NCBI GenBank assembly: GCA_964505415.1
Contig: CAZDHW010000008.1
Span: 1 to 64,000 of the forward strand
Source of the DNA: DTDR01 sp964505415
Lineage (GTDB): Bacteria; Hydrothermota; Tepidihabitantia; Tepidihabitantales; DTDR01
DNA: 64,000 nucleotides
Reading direction: 5' to 3'
Positions 35,440-44,280 of this stretch are shown in pieces (position 1 is the stretch's first letter; each line of letters begins with the position of its first letter). A program made the position numbers and the translations under genes. The notes under the pieces are model-generated. The model ran no database searches, was not told the origin of the DNA, and saw only the letters and a program-made list of their open reading frames with translations.

Positions 35440-38400
35440 TCTTGTAATAATTGATAAAAATATTCTTTAATCAGAGGATAATATTCTTGCGGAAAATCTT
35501 TCTTAAGTATTTTCAGGAGCTCTTCTTGGAGATATTTTCTTCTTTCTCCGTAATCTTTTGGTAAAAATATTTTTTCTCTTCTTTCGTATTCTTTGCCCGC
35601 TTCTGCTTGGTATTCTTCTTTCTCTTCTTTTTTCCGAATACTCCTTTCCACATCCAAAAGTCGGCGATAAATCCCGGCGGTTCTTTCAATCAATTCCCTT
35701 TGGATATTTAATTTACTTAAATCTTCTTCCAGCTTTTTCATCTCTTCTAAAATTCCTTCCATACTGCTAGTCAAACCTGGCTCGGAGGCAAGACTTTTTA
35801 AAGCCTCTGCCAGCATCTCCCGTAGTGAACGCAGCTTATTTACCATTTCCGATAATTTTTCTAAATTTCCACTGCTTAAAGGGAGAGGTAATGGTAAAGA
35901 ACCTAATTCCGAAAGCATTTCTCCCAGCAGTTCGCTTGCCTGTTGTAAAGCATTTAAAAAATCTTCCAAGCTGCCGCCACCTTTGCCTTTCTGATTTAAA
36001 AGATAGATAATGTTGAAAACCGTATGGTCAATCTTTAACTTTACCTGACTTAAAATGTTTTTTGCCTGGTTGAAATTTTTTTCCGCAATAAATTTACTTG
36101 CCCCTTCCAATTCTTTACTACCTTTTATTAATCCTTGGGCTAATTTTGGCGAAATGATCAACGATTGGTTGCTCAAAGAAAGAAGGGAATCGGCCAATAA
36201 TTTAAGAGCATTGTTGAAAAGACTAATTTTCTCGCCAAAGTCTTTTTCGGCTTCTTCCTTAGGAATGGCAAAATTTAACAAATTTTTACTTTCTTTACTT
36301 AAATCATTTAAAGAGAAACCAATTTGAAAAAGCTTATTAAAAATCCTTTCTTTATTTTTTTCCGCAAGGGCTTTTTGAAATTCTTTAAGACGCTCATTAA
36401 GATTTTTTAAATTTTTTCTTAAAGAAGAGGATAAAGTTTTTGCCGAAGATAAATTTTTCTCTTTTATTCTGTTAACAATCTCTTCAGCATTTTCTTTTAA
36501 ATTCATTTGGGAAAGCAATCTTTTTAGCTCCTTTTGGAATTCTTGATAATCCTTATCTTCAAATTGATATTCTTTAATCTCCTTCGCTAATTTTTCTAAA
36601 GCTTCTTTTATTTCTTCCTCTTCTTCTATTGGTAATTTTTCTAAATTTTCTTCCACCTCTTTCTGTAATTTTTCTAATTCACTAAACTTCTTTTCCCATT
36701 CTTTTAACTTGCTTGCCTGTAAGAGACTTTTTAAAAGTTTCTCTCCCCGTTCAATCATCATTTTCAATTCCTCATTACTTACTTTTAATTTTGAAAGTGC
36801 TTCTTTTAAATCTTTATTTCTTTCCAACTCTTCTTTCAATTGTAAAAGTCGCTCTTTTAATTCTTGGGGAATTAATTCGTCTAATATCCGAAAAAGTTCC
36901 ATCAGCTTATTTAGGGTTGCTGGATCCAATAAAGGATATTCTTCTAATTCTTTTAAAAAATTTTCAATCTCTTTTTTTAACTCGCTAATTTTTTCAATTA
37001 ATTGGCGGTTTTTTTCAAAAAGATTACTTAAAGTTTTTTTCTCTTCATAAGTTAATTCCTTTCTTTCTTTAAAGGATTTTTCTATTCTTTCCATCGTTTT
37101 TAATACTTCTTCAATATCAGTTTTTTGGGATTTTACTTCCGAATAAACATCTTCAATTCTTTCGGTTGTTTTAGTAAAAATCTCTTCCAAGGTAGGGAAT
37201 CTTATTTTGTAAATATTGGTAGTCGAAGCTTTAGGACCATTAATGATATCATTATCATAACTAACCGCATAATAAGATATTTCTTTTCCCGGTAAAAGGT
37301 TTACACTACTTAAATCCCAAAGGAAATCAATAGTGTCACTTTTTTTATTAACTGAAAACTTTTTTACTAAAAAAGTGTCGTTTTCTTTTATTCCGTAAAT
37401 TCGGGCTTCTTTTATTTGGAAATCGTCTAAAAGATAAATTCTTAAAGGAACTTTCATATTTTCTGGCAGGTCAATATCTTTATTGGGAAAAAGAAAAGTA
37501 ATATAAGGGGATTCATCAGTCAAAAAATTAATTCTAATATTAGTGGTTTCACTTTCAAAAATAAGGACAAGATAATTTTCTTCTTCAGTTAAGACAAAAG
37601 AAGCGGAATCTTTTTCGGTAGCAATTATTCTTTTTTCCGTTTTTAATTCTTTAAAAAAGGGTTTTGTTTTTAAAATAATTTGCGAACCCGGCATTGCCGA
37701 AATTTCGGTGGGGAAAAGATACTCCAAGGTAGGAAGAAAAGTATGAGGAGGCAAAAGGACTTTTATTTTTACCATTTCTATCCTTTTTCTTTCTAAAAAA
37801 GCAATTTGATAAACGGGAGATTTTATTTGAAGAATTTGAAAATAATAACGAAATTCTTCTTTCGGAAGGAGGGTAATTTCTGCCCTTTGGTTTTCCAATT
37901 TTAATTTAAATTTCTTTCTTAAATTTCTTTCTTCTTGGATAAAAGTTATCTCTTTGAATTTAAATGGTGAAAAAACGGCTACTTTTATATTAACCGTTTC
38001 TTCCTTTTTGACTAATAGATTCTCGGGTTCCACTTGTAACTGAATAGGTAATTTTTTAGGAGCAAAAAAAGAATAAAAACCAATTTTAAAAGGAGTTGGA
38101 AAAATAAAAAGGTATAAAAGAAAAATTGTTAGGGCAATAAAAAAAAGAGTAAAATTTTCTTTTAATTTTTTTTCAATACCTAATTTTTTTAAAAGATTCT
38201 TTTTGATAAAAAAAGCATTCTTTCTAAAATTCTCTTCGCCCCTTTTAATTGCCCAATCAATCAAAAAGGGAGAATAATATTCTTTTTGGTACTTTTCATA
38301 ATTTTTCAAAAAAGAAACGGCGGGGGTCAATTCTCGGTAAAGATTTTCAAAGTTTTCCTCCAGGATTTTGGTAATCCTTTCTAAGGAATAATCTTTAAAA

Positions 38401-38621
38401 AAAGGAAAAAAATTTCTTTTTTTAATAAAAAAATAAAGAATCAAAAGAAAAGAAAAAGCAAAAAAAATAAAAATTAAGGAATAGGTGCCCTCAAAAATAA
38501 GAAAAGTGCTAGTTAAAATAAGGAAGAGAAGAAGTAAAAGAGAAAATAAGAAAAAGAGAAAAATCAAAAAATGGGAAAAAAAGATTTTCTTTTTTATTTT
38601 TTTAATCTCCTTTAAAAGCAT
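35436..38621 (-). CDS. Large membrane protein, DUF4175-like
   Basis: 1061 aa. Helices near 15-65 and 157-173 place residues about 175-470 outside the cytoplasm as Ig-like beta domains (VEPENLLVKKEETVNIKVAVFSPF, YITFLFPNKDIDLPENMKVPLRIYLLDDFQI). Residues about 475-1000 are long Lys/Glu/Leu coiled coils. This layout matches DUF4175 proteins, which often accompany MoxR/BatA systems. The moxR gene in this window (26635) is not adjacent. It directly follows uvrB and precedes the TPR gene. Function unknown. Confidence 0.7.
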   Translation of the reverse strand: MLLKEIKKIKKKIFFSHFLIFLFFLFSLLLLLFLILTSTFLIFEGTYSLIFIFFAFSFLLILYFFIKKRNFFPFFKDYSLERITKILEENFENLYRELTPAVSFLKNYEKYQKEYYSPFLIDWAIKRGEENFRKNAFFIKKNLLKKLGIEKKLKENFTLFFIALTIFLLYLFIFPTPFKIGFYSFFAPKKLPIQLQVEPENLLVKKEETVNIKVAVFSPFKFKEITFIQEERNLRKKFKLKLENQRAEITLLPKEEFRYYFQILQIKSPVYQIAFLERKRIEMVKIKVLLPPHTFLPTLEYLFPTEISAMPGSQIILKTKPFFKELKTEKRIIATEKDSASFVLTEEENYLVLIFESETTNIRINFLTDESPYITFLFPNKDIDLPENMKVPLRIYLLDDFQIKEARIYGIKENDTFLVKKFSVNKKSDTIDFLWDLSSVNLLPGKEISYYAVSYDNDIINGPKASTTNIYKIRFPTLEEIFTKTTERIEDVYSEVKSQKTDIEEVLKTMERIEKSFKERKELTYEEKKTLSNLFEKNRQLIEKISELKKEIENFLKELEEYPLLDPATLNKLMELFRILDELIPQELKERLLQLKEELERNKDLKEALSKLKVSNEELKMMIERGEKLLKSLLQASKLKEWEKKFSELEKLQKEVEENLEKLPIEEEEEIKEALEKLAKEIKEYQFEDKDYQEFQKELKRLLSQMNLKENAEEIVNRIKEKNLSSAKTLSSSLRKNLKNLNERLKEFQKALAEKNKERIFNKLFQIGFSLNDLSKESKNLLNFAIPKEEAEKDFGEKISLFNNALKLLADSLLSLSNQSLIISPKLAQGLIKGSKELEGASKFIAEKNFNQAKNILSQVKLKIDHTVFNIIYLLNQKGKGGGSLEDFLNALQQASELLGEMLSELGSLPLPLPLSSGNLEKLSEMVNKLRSLREMLAEALKSLASEPGLTSSMEGILEEMKKLEEDLSKLNIQRELIERTAGIYRRLLDVERSIRKKEEKEEYQAEAGKEYERREKIFLPKDYGERRKYLQEELLKILKKDFPQEYYPLIKEYFYQLLQE

Positions 38622-40631
38622 TTATCTTTTTCTTCTTTTTCTTTGATTTTTTAAAGTTTCAATAGTCAATTCATCTTTTAACTGCCTAATCTTATCTCTT
38701 AAAAAAGCTGCCTTTTCAAATTCTAAATTTTCCGCTGCTTTTTTCATTTCCAAAGTTAATTTTTCAATAATTGCCAATTTGTCATCGTCGTTTAAAATTT
38801 CATCAATTTTATATTCCTCTTCTTTCGCATCAGCCACCACGGTGGTTAATAAAACTTGCTGAACCGATTTTTTTATGCTTTCCGGTTTTATGCCGTGTTT
38901 TTTGTTATATTCTAACTGGATTTTCCTTCTTCTTTCCGCCTCTTTTAAGGCTTCTTTTATTGCTTCGGTAATGTTATCCGCGTACAAAATCACTTCTCCC
39001 CGCACATTTCTTGATGCCCGACCAGCAATCTGGATTAAAGAACGGGCATCTCTTAAAAAGCCAGTTTTGTCGGCATCCAAAATACACACCAAAGAAACTT
39101 CCGGCAAATCAAGACCTTCCCTTAAAAGATTAATGCCTACTAAAACATCGTAGTTTCCTAATCGCAAATTTCTCAAAATTTCCACTCTTTCAATTGGGTC
39201 AATCTCCGAATGGAGATAATGAACTTTGAAGCCGAGCTCCTTTAAATAATCCGCCAATTCTTCAGCCATCCTTTTTGTTAAGGTTGTTACTAATACCCTT
39301 TCCTTTCTTTTTACCCTTTTTCTTATTTCATTAATCATATCATCAATCTGATTTTCCGTCGGTCTGATAATCATCTTTGGGTCAACTAAACCCGTTGGTC
39401 TTACAATCTGTTCAACCACTCTTGCCTTTACTTTTTTTAGCTCGTAATCACCGGGGGTTGCCGAAGTAAAAATAACTTGATTTATTAAGCTTTCAAACTC
39501 CTCAAATTTTAATGGTCGGTTATCCAAACAAGAAGGCAGACGAAACCCATATTCAACCAAAACTTCCTTTCTTGAGCGGTCACCACGATACATTCCGTAA
39601 ATCTGAGGAATAGTGATATGGCTTTCATCAATAACCATTAAATAATCTTTAGGAAAATAATCTAAAAGGCAATAAGGTCTTTCACCCGGTTTTTTAAAAA
39701 GAAGGTGGCGAGAATAATTTTCAATTCCCGGGCAATAACCGAATTCCCTTAACATTTCAATGTCAAATCTGGTTCGCTGTTCCAATCTTTGGGCTTCTAA
39801 CAATTTTCCCATTGACCGCAATTCTTTTAACCTTTCGGCCAATTCTTCTTCAATTGATTCAATAGCCGCTTCAATACGACTCTTATTAGTAGTGAAATAT
39901 TTTGCTGGATAAAGAACCACCCGTTCTTTTTCTTCTATCTTTTCGTTGGTTAAAAGGTCAAAGAGGGTAATTCGCTCTAAATTGTTATAATAAAATTCAA
40001 AACGGATGCCGATATCTTTATGGGAAGGATGGACTTCAACGATATCACCCCTAACACGAAAACAGCACCTTTTTAATTCCAAGTCATTTCGGGAATATTG
40101 TAAATCAACCAACTTTTCAATCAACTCATCTCTTTTGATATTTTTGTTTAAATCAACAGGAAATATTGATTCTTTAAATTCCCAAGGTTCGCCCAGATTG
40201 TAAATACAGGAAACACTGGCAACCACAATAACATCCCTTCTTTCAATCAGACTGGAAGTGGTTGATAATCTTAACCTTTCAATCTCTTCATTTATGGAAG
40301 CATCCTTTTCAATATATAAATCAAGTTCAGGAACATAGGCTTCCGGTTGGTAATAATCATAATAAGAGATAAAATATTCAACTGCATTTTCCGGGAAAAA
40401 TTGTTTAAATTCACCATATAGTTGAGCAGCAAGGGTTTTGTTATGGGAAATAACAATTGTTGGTTTTTGAATTTCATAAATCACATTAGCGATTGTGAAA
40501 GTTTTGCCACTTCCGGTAACACCTAAAAGACACAAAAATTTCTCTCCCTTTTTTAGCCCTTCCACCAATTCCTTTATCGCCTTTGGTTGGTCACCTTTAG
40601 GCGAGAAAGGAGCTTTTAATTTGAACTCCAT
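38622..40631 (-). CDS. uvrB: Excinuclease ABC subunit UvrB
   Basis: 669 aa from ATG 40631; a TTG two codons upstream is possible but lies within the 9 nt after the -10. P-loop GVTGSGKTFTIANVI (about 37-51), beta-hairpin YYDYYQPEAYVP, LAERLKELR, helicase motif REGLDLPEVSLVCILDADK and QIAGRASRN are all present. A C-terminal UVR motif (EKLTLEMKKAAENLEFEKAAFLRDKI) binds UvrC. Nucleotide excision repair. Leads an operon with the DUF4175-like and TPR genes. Confidence 0.97.
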   Translation of the reverse strand: MEFKLKAPFSPKGDQPKAIKELVEGLKKGEKFLCLLGVTGSGKTFTIANVIYEIQKPTIVISHNKTLAAQLYGEFKQFFPENAVEYFISYYDYYQPEAYVPELDLYIEKDASINEEIERLRLSTTSSLIERRDVIVVASVSCIYNLGEPWEFKESIFPVDLNKNIKRDELIEKLVDLQYSRNDLELKRCCFRVRGDIVEVHPSHKDIGIRFEFYYNNLERITLFDLLTNEKIEEKERVVLYPAKYFTTNKSRIEAAIESIEEELAERLKELRSMGKLLEAQRLEQRTRFDIEMLREFGYCPGIENYSRHLLFKKPGERPYCLLDYFPKDYLMVIDESHITIPQIYGMYRGDRSRKEVLVEYGFRLPSCLDNRPLKFEEFESLINQVIFTSATPGDYELKKVKARVVEQIVRPTGLVDPKMIIRPTENQIDDMINEIRKRVKRKERVLVTTLTKRMAEELADYLKELGFKVHYLHSEIDPIERVEILRNLRLGNYDVLVGINLLREGLDLPEVSLVCILDADKTGFLRDARSLIQIAGRASRNVRGEVILYADNITEAIKEALKEAERRRKIQLEYNKKHGIKPESIKKSVQQVLLTTVVADAKEEEYKIDEILNDDDKLAIIEKLTLEMKKAAENLEFEKAAFLRDKIRQLKDELTIETLKNQRKRRKR

Positions 40632-40640
40632 ATCCAAAAT

Positions 40641-40668
40641 AGTCTATCAAAATTTTATCTTTGTTCAA
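40641..40668 (-). promoter_or_regulatory. Promoter of uvrB (leaderless layout)
   Basis: On the minus strand TTGAAC (40668-40663), 16-bp spacer, TAGACT (40646-40641), then 9 nt to ATG 40631. I see no SOS-box palindrome (CTG-N10-CAG) overlapping it. Confidence 0.55.
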
Positions 40669-41003
40669 ATACAAACATCCTTTTATTACCCCAACCATTC
40701 AGGAAAGGCTACCTCCCTTACCTTTAAAACTTATATTATACTTAATTATACAAACTATTTGCTTTTTATTCAATGGTATTGTTATTATCATTCACGTTAA
40801 AAGTATTCTTAAAAACCGTTGTCAGTGTTTTTCTTAGTTTAATTATAAGTAATTTTTAAGCACTTATAAGAAAAGCAAAAATTAGCCAATGTTTGCTTAT
40901 GAACCATCAATTTATTTTTACGTTGGTTTTAGAGGCGCAAAGGTTTACCAATTATTGAAGAGATTAAAAAAAGAAAAAAATTTAAAAAATATACCAAGGG
41001 AAA
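40669..41003. other. Intergenic stretch without a recognisable gene
   Basis: 335 nt between the uvrB promoter and the ychF stop. A plus-strand open stretch near 40912-41008 reads YVGFRGAKVYQLLKRLKKEK and continues to NIPREI, which looks like a coding remnant, but it has no start and no family. No hairpin terminator is obvious. Confidence 0.5.
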
Positions 41004-42044
41004 TTATCTAAATCTTATCAAAATAATATCACCATCTTGAACAAGGTAATCCTTCCCTTCAATTCTTATCATTCCCATCTCCTTGGCCTTTTGGTAATCG
41101 CCGATTTTTATTAGGTCTTTATAATTTATCACTTCCGCTTTGATAAATCCTTTTGCCATATCACTGTGAATCTTTTCGGCTGCTTCAATAACCTTAGAAC
41201 CCCTTTTTATTGACCAGGCCCTTGTCTCTTCACCCTTAATTGTGTAAAATCTTATTAACGAAAGAGCCTGAAAACATTTTTCCACTAATCCCATTGTTCC
41301 TTCTTCGTTTAAATTTAACATTTTCCGATATTCTTTTTTTTCTTCTTCATTTAACAAAAAAATCTCCTCTTCTAAAGAAGTAGACAAAACATAAGGGTTT
41401 TTATCTTTCAATTTGGGATATTTTTCCTCATTAAAACCTTGATTCTTATCAGCATTCACACAGTAAACCCTCGGCTTTAAAATAAAAAGATTATATTTCT
41501 TTAATAAATTTCGCTCTTCTTCATTAAGATTTATTGTTAATTCACCTCTTTTTAAATATTCACTTATTTTTACCAATGTTTCCTTCTCCTCTTTTAAAGT
41601 TGGCACTTTGGCAACTTTTGATAGGTTGTTTTCAATAACATTTAAATCAGCTAAAGCTAATTCCGTTTCGCAAATTTCCAAATCTCTTTGGGCGTCAGGA
41701 TAACCATAGATATGGGGAATTTGGTTATTAAAGTCTCTTAACAAATGTAAAATTAAATCAGCTTCGCGGATGTGGGAAAGAAATTTGTTTCCCAGACCTT
41801 CGCCTTCGGAAGCCCCTTTTACTAATCCAGCGATATCCACAAATTCAATGGTTGCGTAGGTTTTAATTTTTGGGTTTGTTATTTCGCAAATCTTTTCTAA
41901 TCTTTCATCCGGAACAGCAACGATACCAATATTCTTTTCAATGGTTGTAAAAGGATATAAATCAACCTTTGCTTGACATTTAGTTAGCAAATTGAATAAA
42001 GAAGTTTTGCCAACATTGGGAAGCCCGACAATCCCTACTTTCAC
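41004..42044 (-). CDS. ychF: Redox-regulated ATPase YchF (OLA1 family)
   Basis: 346 aa from GTG. G1 GLPNVGKTSLFN (7-18), G3 DIAGLVKGASEGEGLGNKFL, and the YchF-specific VNADK in place of NKxD, which gives ATP preference. The C-terminal TGS domain ends DGDIILIRFR, with AWSIKRGSKVIEAAEKIHSDMAKGFIKAEV. It binds ribosomes and modulates translation under stress. GTG follows the -10 by 6 nt, so the mRNA is predicted to be leaderless. Confidence 0.96.
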   Translation of the reverse strand: MKVGIVGLPNVGKTSLFNLLTKCQAKVDLYPFTTIEKNIGIVAVPDERLEKICEITNPKIKTYATIEFVDIAGLVKGASEGEGLGNKFLSHIREADLILHLLRDFNNQIPHIYGYPDAQRDLEICETELALADLNVIENNLSKVAKVPTLKEEKETLVKISEYLKRGELTINLNEEERNLLKKYNLFILKPRVYCVNADKNQGFNEEKYPKLKDKNPYVLSTSLEEEIFLLNEEEKKEYRKMLNLNEEGTMGLVEKCFQALSLIRFYTIKGEETRAWSIKRGSKVIEAAEKIHSDMAKGFIKAEVINYKDLIKIGDYQKAKEMGMIRIEGKDYLVQDGDIILIRFR

Positions 42045-42050
42045 CGTTTA

Positions 42051-42079
42051 ATGATAGAAATAAAAAAGAAAAAAATCAA
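42051..42079 (-). promoter_or_regulatory. Promoter of ychF (leaderless layout)
   Basis: On the minus strand TTGATT (42079-42074), 17-bp spacer, TATCAT (42056-42051), 6 nt to GTG 42044. It overlaps the end of pth. Confidence 0.5.
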
Positions 42080-42657
42080 GGTATATTTTTATTAAATTTA
42101 TTCATTGCCGATTTGATCCCTTCACCAACAAATGTGAGGATTGCTTTTTTTGCCTTTTCAATAATTTCCGGTAATTCCTTTTTTTCTTCTTCGTTAAATT
42201 CGGAAAGAACATAATCCGTAGCAGTCATATTGTTTGGTTTACCGATGCCAATTCTTAATCGGGCAAATTCGTTAGTTTCTAAATAATAAATAATGCTCGC
42301 CAATCCTCGATGGCCACCATCGCTCCCTTTTTCTCTAATTCTTATTTTACCAAAAGGTAAATTGATATCATCTAAGATACAGAGAAATTTTTTCAAATCG
42401 TAGTTAATATTTTTTAAAAACTCCTTTAGCCCGACACCGGAGTAGTTCATATAAGTTAAGGGTTTTACTAAAAAAACCTCTTTATCTTTAAAAAAAAATT
42501 TAGTTGATGCATAAAATTGATAATTATCAAATCCTTTTTGAAAATCTTTTGCTAAGCTATCAAGAACTAAAAAACCTAAATTATGGCGAGTAAATTGATA
42601 TTCTTTGCCGGGATTACCTAAGCCACAAATTATAAAAGGGTATTCTTTTTCATTCAC
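42076..42657 (-). CDS. pth: Peptidyl-tRNA hydrolase
   Basis: 193 aa. FIICGLGNPGKEYQFTRHNLGFLVLD carries the Asn and catalytic His (H25) of Pth. LVKPLTYMNYSGVGLKEFL, DDINLPFGKIRIREKGSDGGHRGLASII and FARLRIGIGKP complete the signature. It recycles peptidyl-tRNA dropped from ribosomes. It follows rplY by 12 nt, the usual rplY-pth pairing. Confidence 0.96.
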   Translation of the reverse strand: MNEKEYPFIICGLGNPGKEYQFTRHNLGFLVLDSLAKDFQKGFDNYQFYASTKFFFKDKEVFLVKPLTYMNYSGVGLKEFLKNINYDLKKFLCILDDINLPFGKIRIREKGSDGGHRGLASIIYYLETNEFARLRIGIGKPNNMTATDYVLSEFNEEEKKELPEIIEKAKKAILTFVGEGIKSAMNKFNKNIP

Positions 42658-42669
42658 TAAATAATCTTT

Positions 42670-43317
42670 TTATTCCTTTTTCTCTTCTTCTTTTTCTTCT
42701 TTCTTTTCTTTAATCACTTCTGGTTGTTTAACTTCTTCGGGTGGAGGGGTAATTTCTTCAATTTTCTTTGGTGTTAAAATTGAAACAATGGGGGTGTCTG
42801 GTGGCAAAGCGGGTTCCACTTTTTCCCATTTTATTTCGCTAATATGGATACTATAACCCATTTTTAAATTACTAATATCAATTTCAATATAGGGCGGAAT
42901 ATCTTGGATTTTCCCTTTCACTGGTAGGGAGTAAAGGTGTTGGTCTAAAATACCACCCATTTTTACACCTATTGCCTCACCTTTTAAAATCACTGGACAA
43001 TTAACCGTAATTTTTTCCTCAGGATGAATTTTTTGAAAATCAATATGGATAAATTTTTGGGTGATTGGATTTTTCTGTAAAGATTTCAAGATTACCGGAA
43101 ATTCGATATTTTCATCCTCAATGCGTAAATTTAAAATTGGGCTTCTTTTAGCAATCAACGGTAGGATTTTTAAAAATTCTTTTTCTTCCACCCAAAGGTT
43201 AATATTTTTTTCATTTTTTCCGTAAAGAATAGCAGGAATTTTACCGTTTTTTCTTAATTTTTTACAAATTTCTTTTCCACTCTTTTCTCTTATATGAGCA
43301 GATATTTTTATTTCCAT
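42670..43317 (-). CDS. rplY: Ribosomal protein bL25, general stress (CTC) form
   Basis: 215 aa. The N-terminal 5S-rRNA-binding domain begins EIKISAHIREKSGKE and has LRKNGKIPAILYG and FIHIDFQKIHPEEKI. The C-terminal CTC/TL5 domain has VEPALPPDTPIVSILTPKK. It ends in a Glu/Lys-rich tail. Strong AGGAGG site before the ATG. Operon prs-rplY-pth, as in many bacteria. Confidence 0.93.
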   Translation of the reverse strand: MEIKISAHIREKSGKEICKKLRKNGKIPAILYGKNEKNINLWVEEKEFLKILPLIAKRSPILNLRIEDENIEFPVILKSLQKNPITQKFIHIDFQKIHPEEKITVNCPVILKGEAIGVKMGGILDQHLYSLPVKGKIQDIPPYIEIDISNLKMGYSIHISEIKWEKVEPALPPDTPIVSILTPKKIEEITPPPEEVKQPEVIKEKKEEKEEEKKE

Positions 43318-43328
43318 ATTTTCCTCCT

Positions 43329-44279
43329 TTAAATAAATAATGAACTTACCGATTCATTTAAATGAATTCTTTTGATTGCCGTTGCTAAAAGATGAGCAAT
43401 TGTTAACTGTTTAATCTTTTGATTAAGTTTTTCTTTGGGTAAAAAAATGGTGTCGGAAACAAAAACTTCTTTGATTGAACTGTTAAGAATTTTCTTGCCA
43501 GAATCTTTAGAAAATAAAGGATGACAAGCACAAACAAAAATCTCTTTAGCACCGTTTTCCTTTAAAAGTTCGGCCGCTTTAGTAATTGTACCCGCCGTAT
43601 CAATCAAATCGTCAAAAATGATGCAAAATTTGTCTTTCACTTCTCCAATAAGATGATAAACTTCTGCTTGGTTTGGTCCGATTCTTCTTTTATCAATAAT
43701 AGCGATTGGTAAATCACCTAATCTTTTAGCAAAACCAGTAGTTCGTCGGGCGCCCCCAATATCCGGAGAAACTACTACTGCTTCTTTTAAAATTTCCTTT
43801 TTTTCTTTTTGGAAGTATTCAATAAAAATTGGTGCCGAATAAAGGTGGTCAACCGGAATATCAAAAAAACCTTGGATTTGTTCTGCATGTAATTCTACCG
43901 TTAAAATTCGGTCGGCACCGCTTCTTTCTAAAAGATTAGCAACCAATTTAGAAGAGATAGGCACTCTGGGTTCATCTTTTCTATCTTGACGGGCATAACC
44001 AAAATAGGGAATTACTGCCGTAATCCTTCCCGCTGATGCTCTTTTTAAAGCATCTAAAAATAAAAAGCATTCTAATAAATTTTCCGCCGGCGGATTAGTT
44101 GGCTGAATGAAAAAGACATCAGCACCCCGCACACTTTCTTCAATTTTTAGATAGATTTCTCCGTCAGCAAAATTATAGATAGTTGCCTTACCCAGAGGAA
44201 GTTCTAAAATTTCACAAATTTTTTCTGCCAAGAAAGGGTTGGCTCTTCCAGTAAAAATTTTAATTTCTCTTTCTTTCAT
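43329..44279 (-). CDS. prs: Ribose-phosphate pyrophosphokinase
   Basis: 316 aa from ATG 44279; upstream in-frame codons lie inside the tRNA gene and are rejected. KIFTGRANPFLAEKICEIL at the N-terminus, ILTVELHAEQIQGFF (catalytic loop region), VVVSPDIGGARR and the PRPP loop CIIFDDLIDTAGTI are all present. It makes PRPP from ribose-5-phosphate and ATP. It sits directly downstream of tRNA-Gln. Confidence 0.97.
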   Translation of the reverse strand: MKEREIKIFTGRANPFLAEKICEILELPLGKATIYNFADGEIYLKIEESVRGADVFFIQPTNPPAENLLECFLFLDALKRASAGRITAVIPYFGYARQDRKDEPRVPISSKLVANLLERSGADRILTVELHAEQIQGFFDIPVDHLYSAPIFIEYFQKEKKEILKEAVVVSPDIGGARRTTGFAKRLGDLPIAIIDKRRIGPNQAEVYHLIGEVKDKFCIIFDDLIDTAGTITKAAELLKENGAKEIFVCACHPLFSKDSGKKILNSSIKEVFVSDTIFLPKEKLNQKIKQLTIAHLLATAIKRIHLNESVSSLFI

Positions 44280-44280
44280 T

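Noticed and set aside
35558..37050. Several open frames antisense to the DUF4175-like gene
   Set aside because: They mirror its coiled-coil Lys/Glu codons and have no family features.
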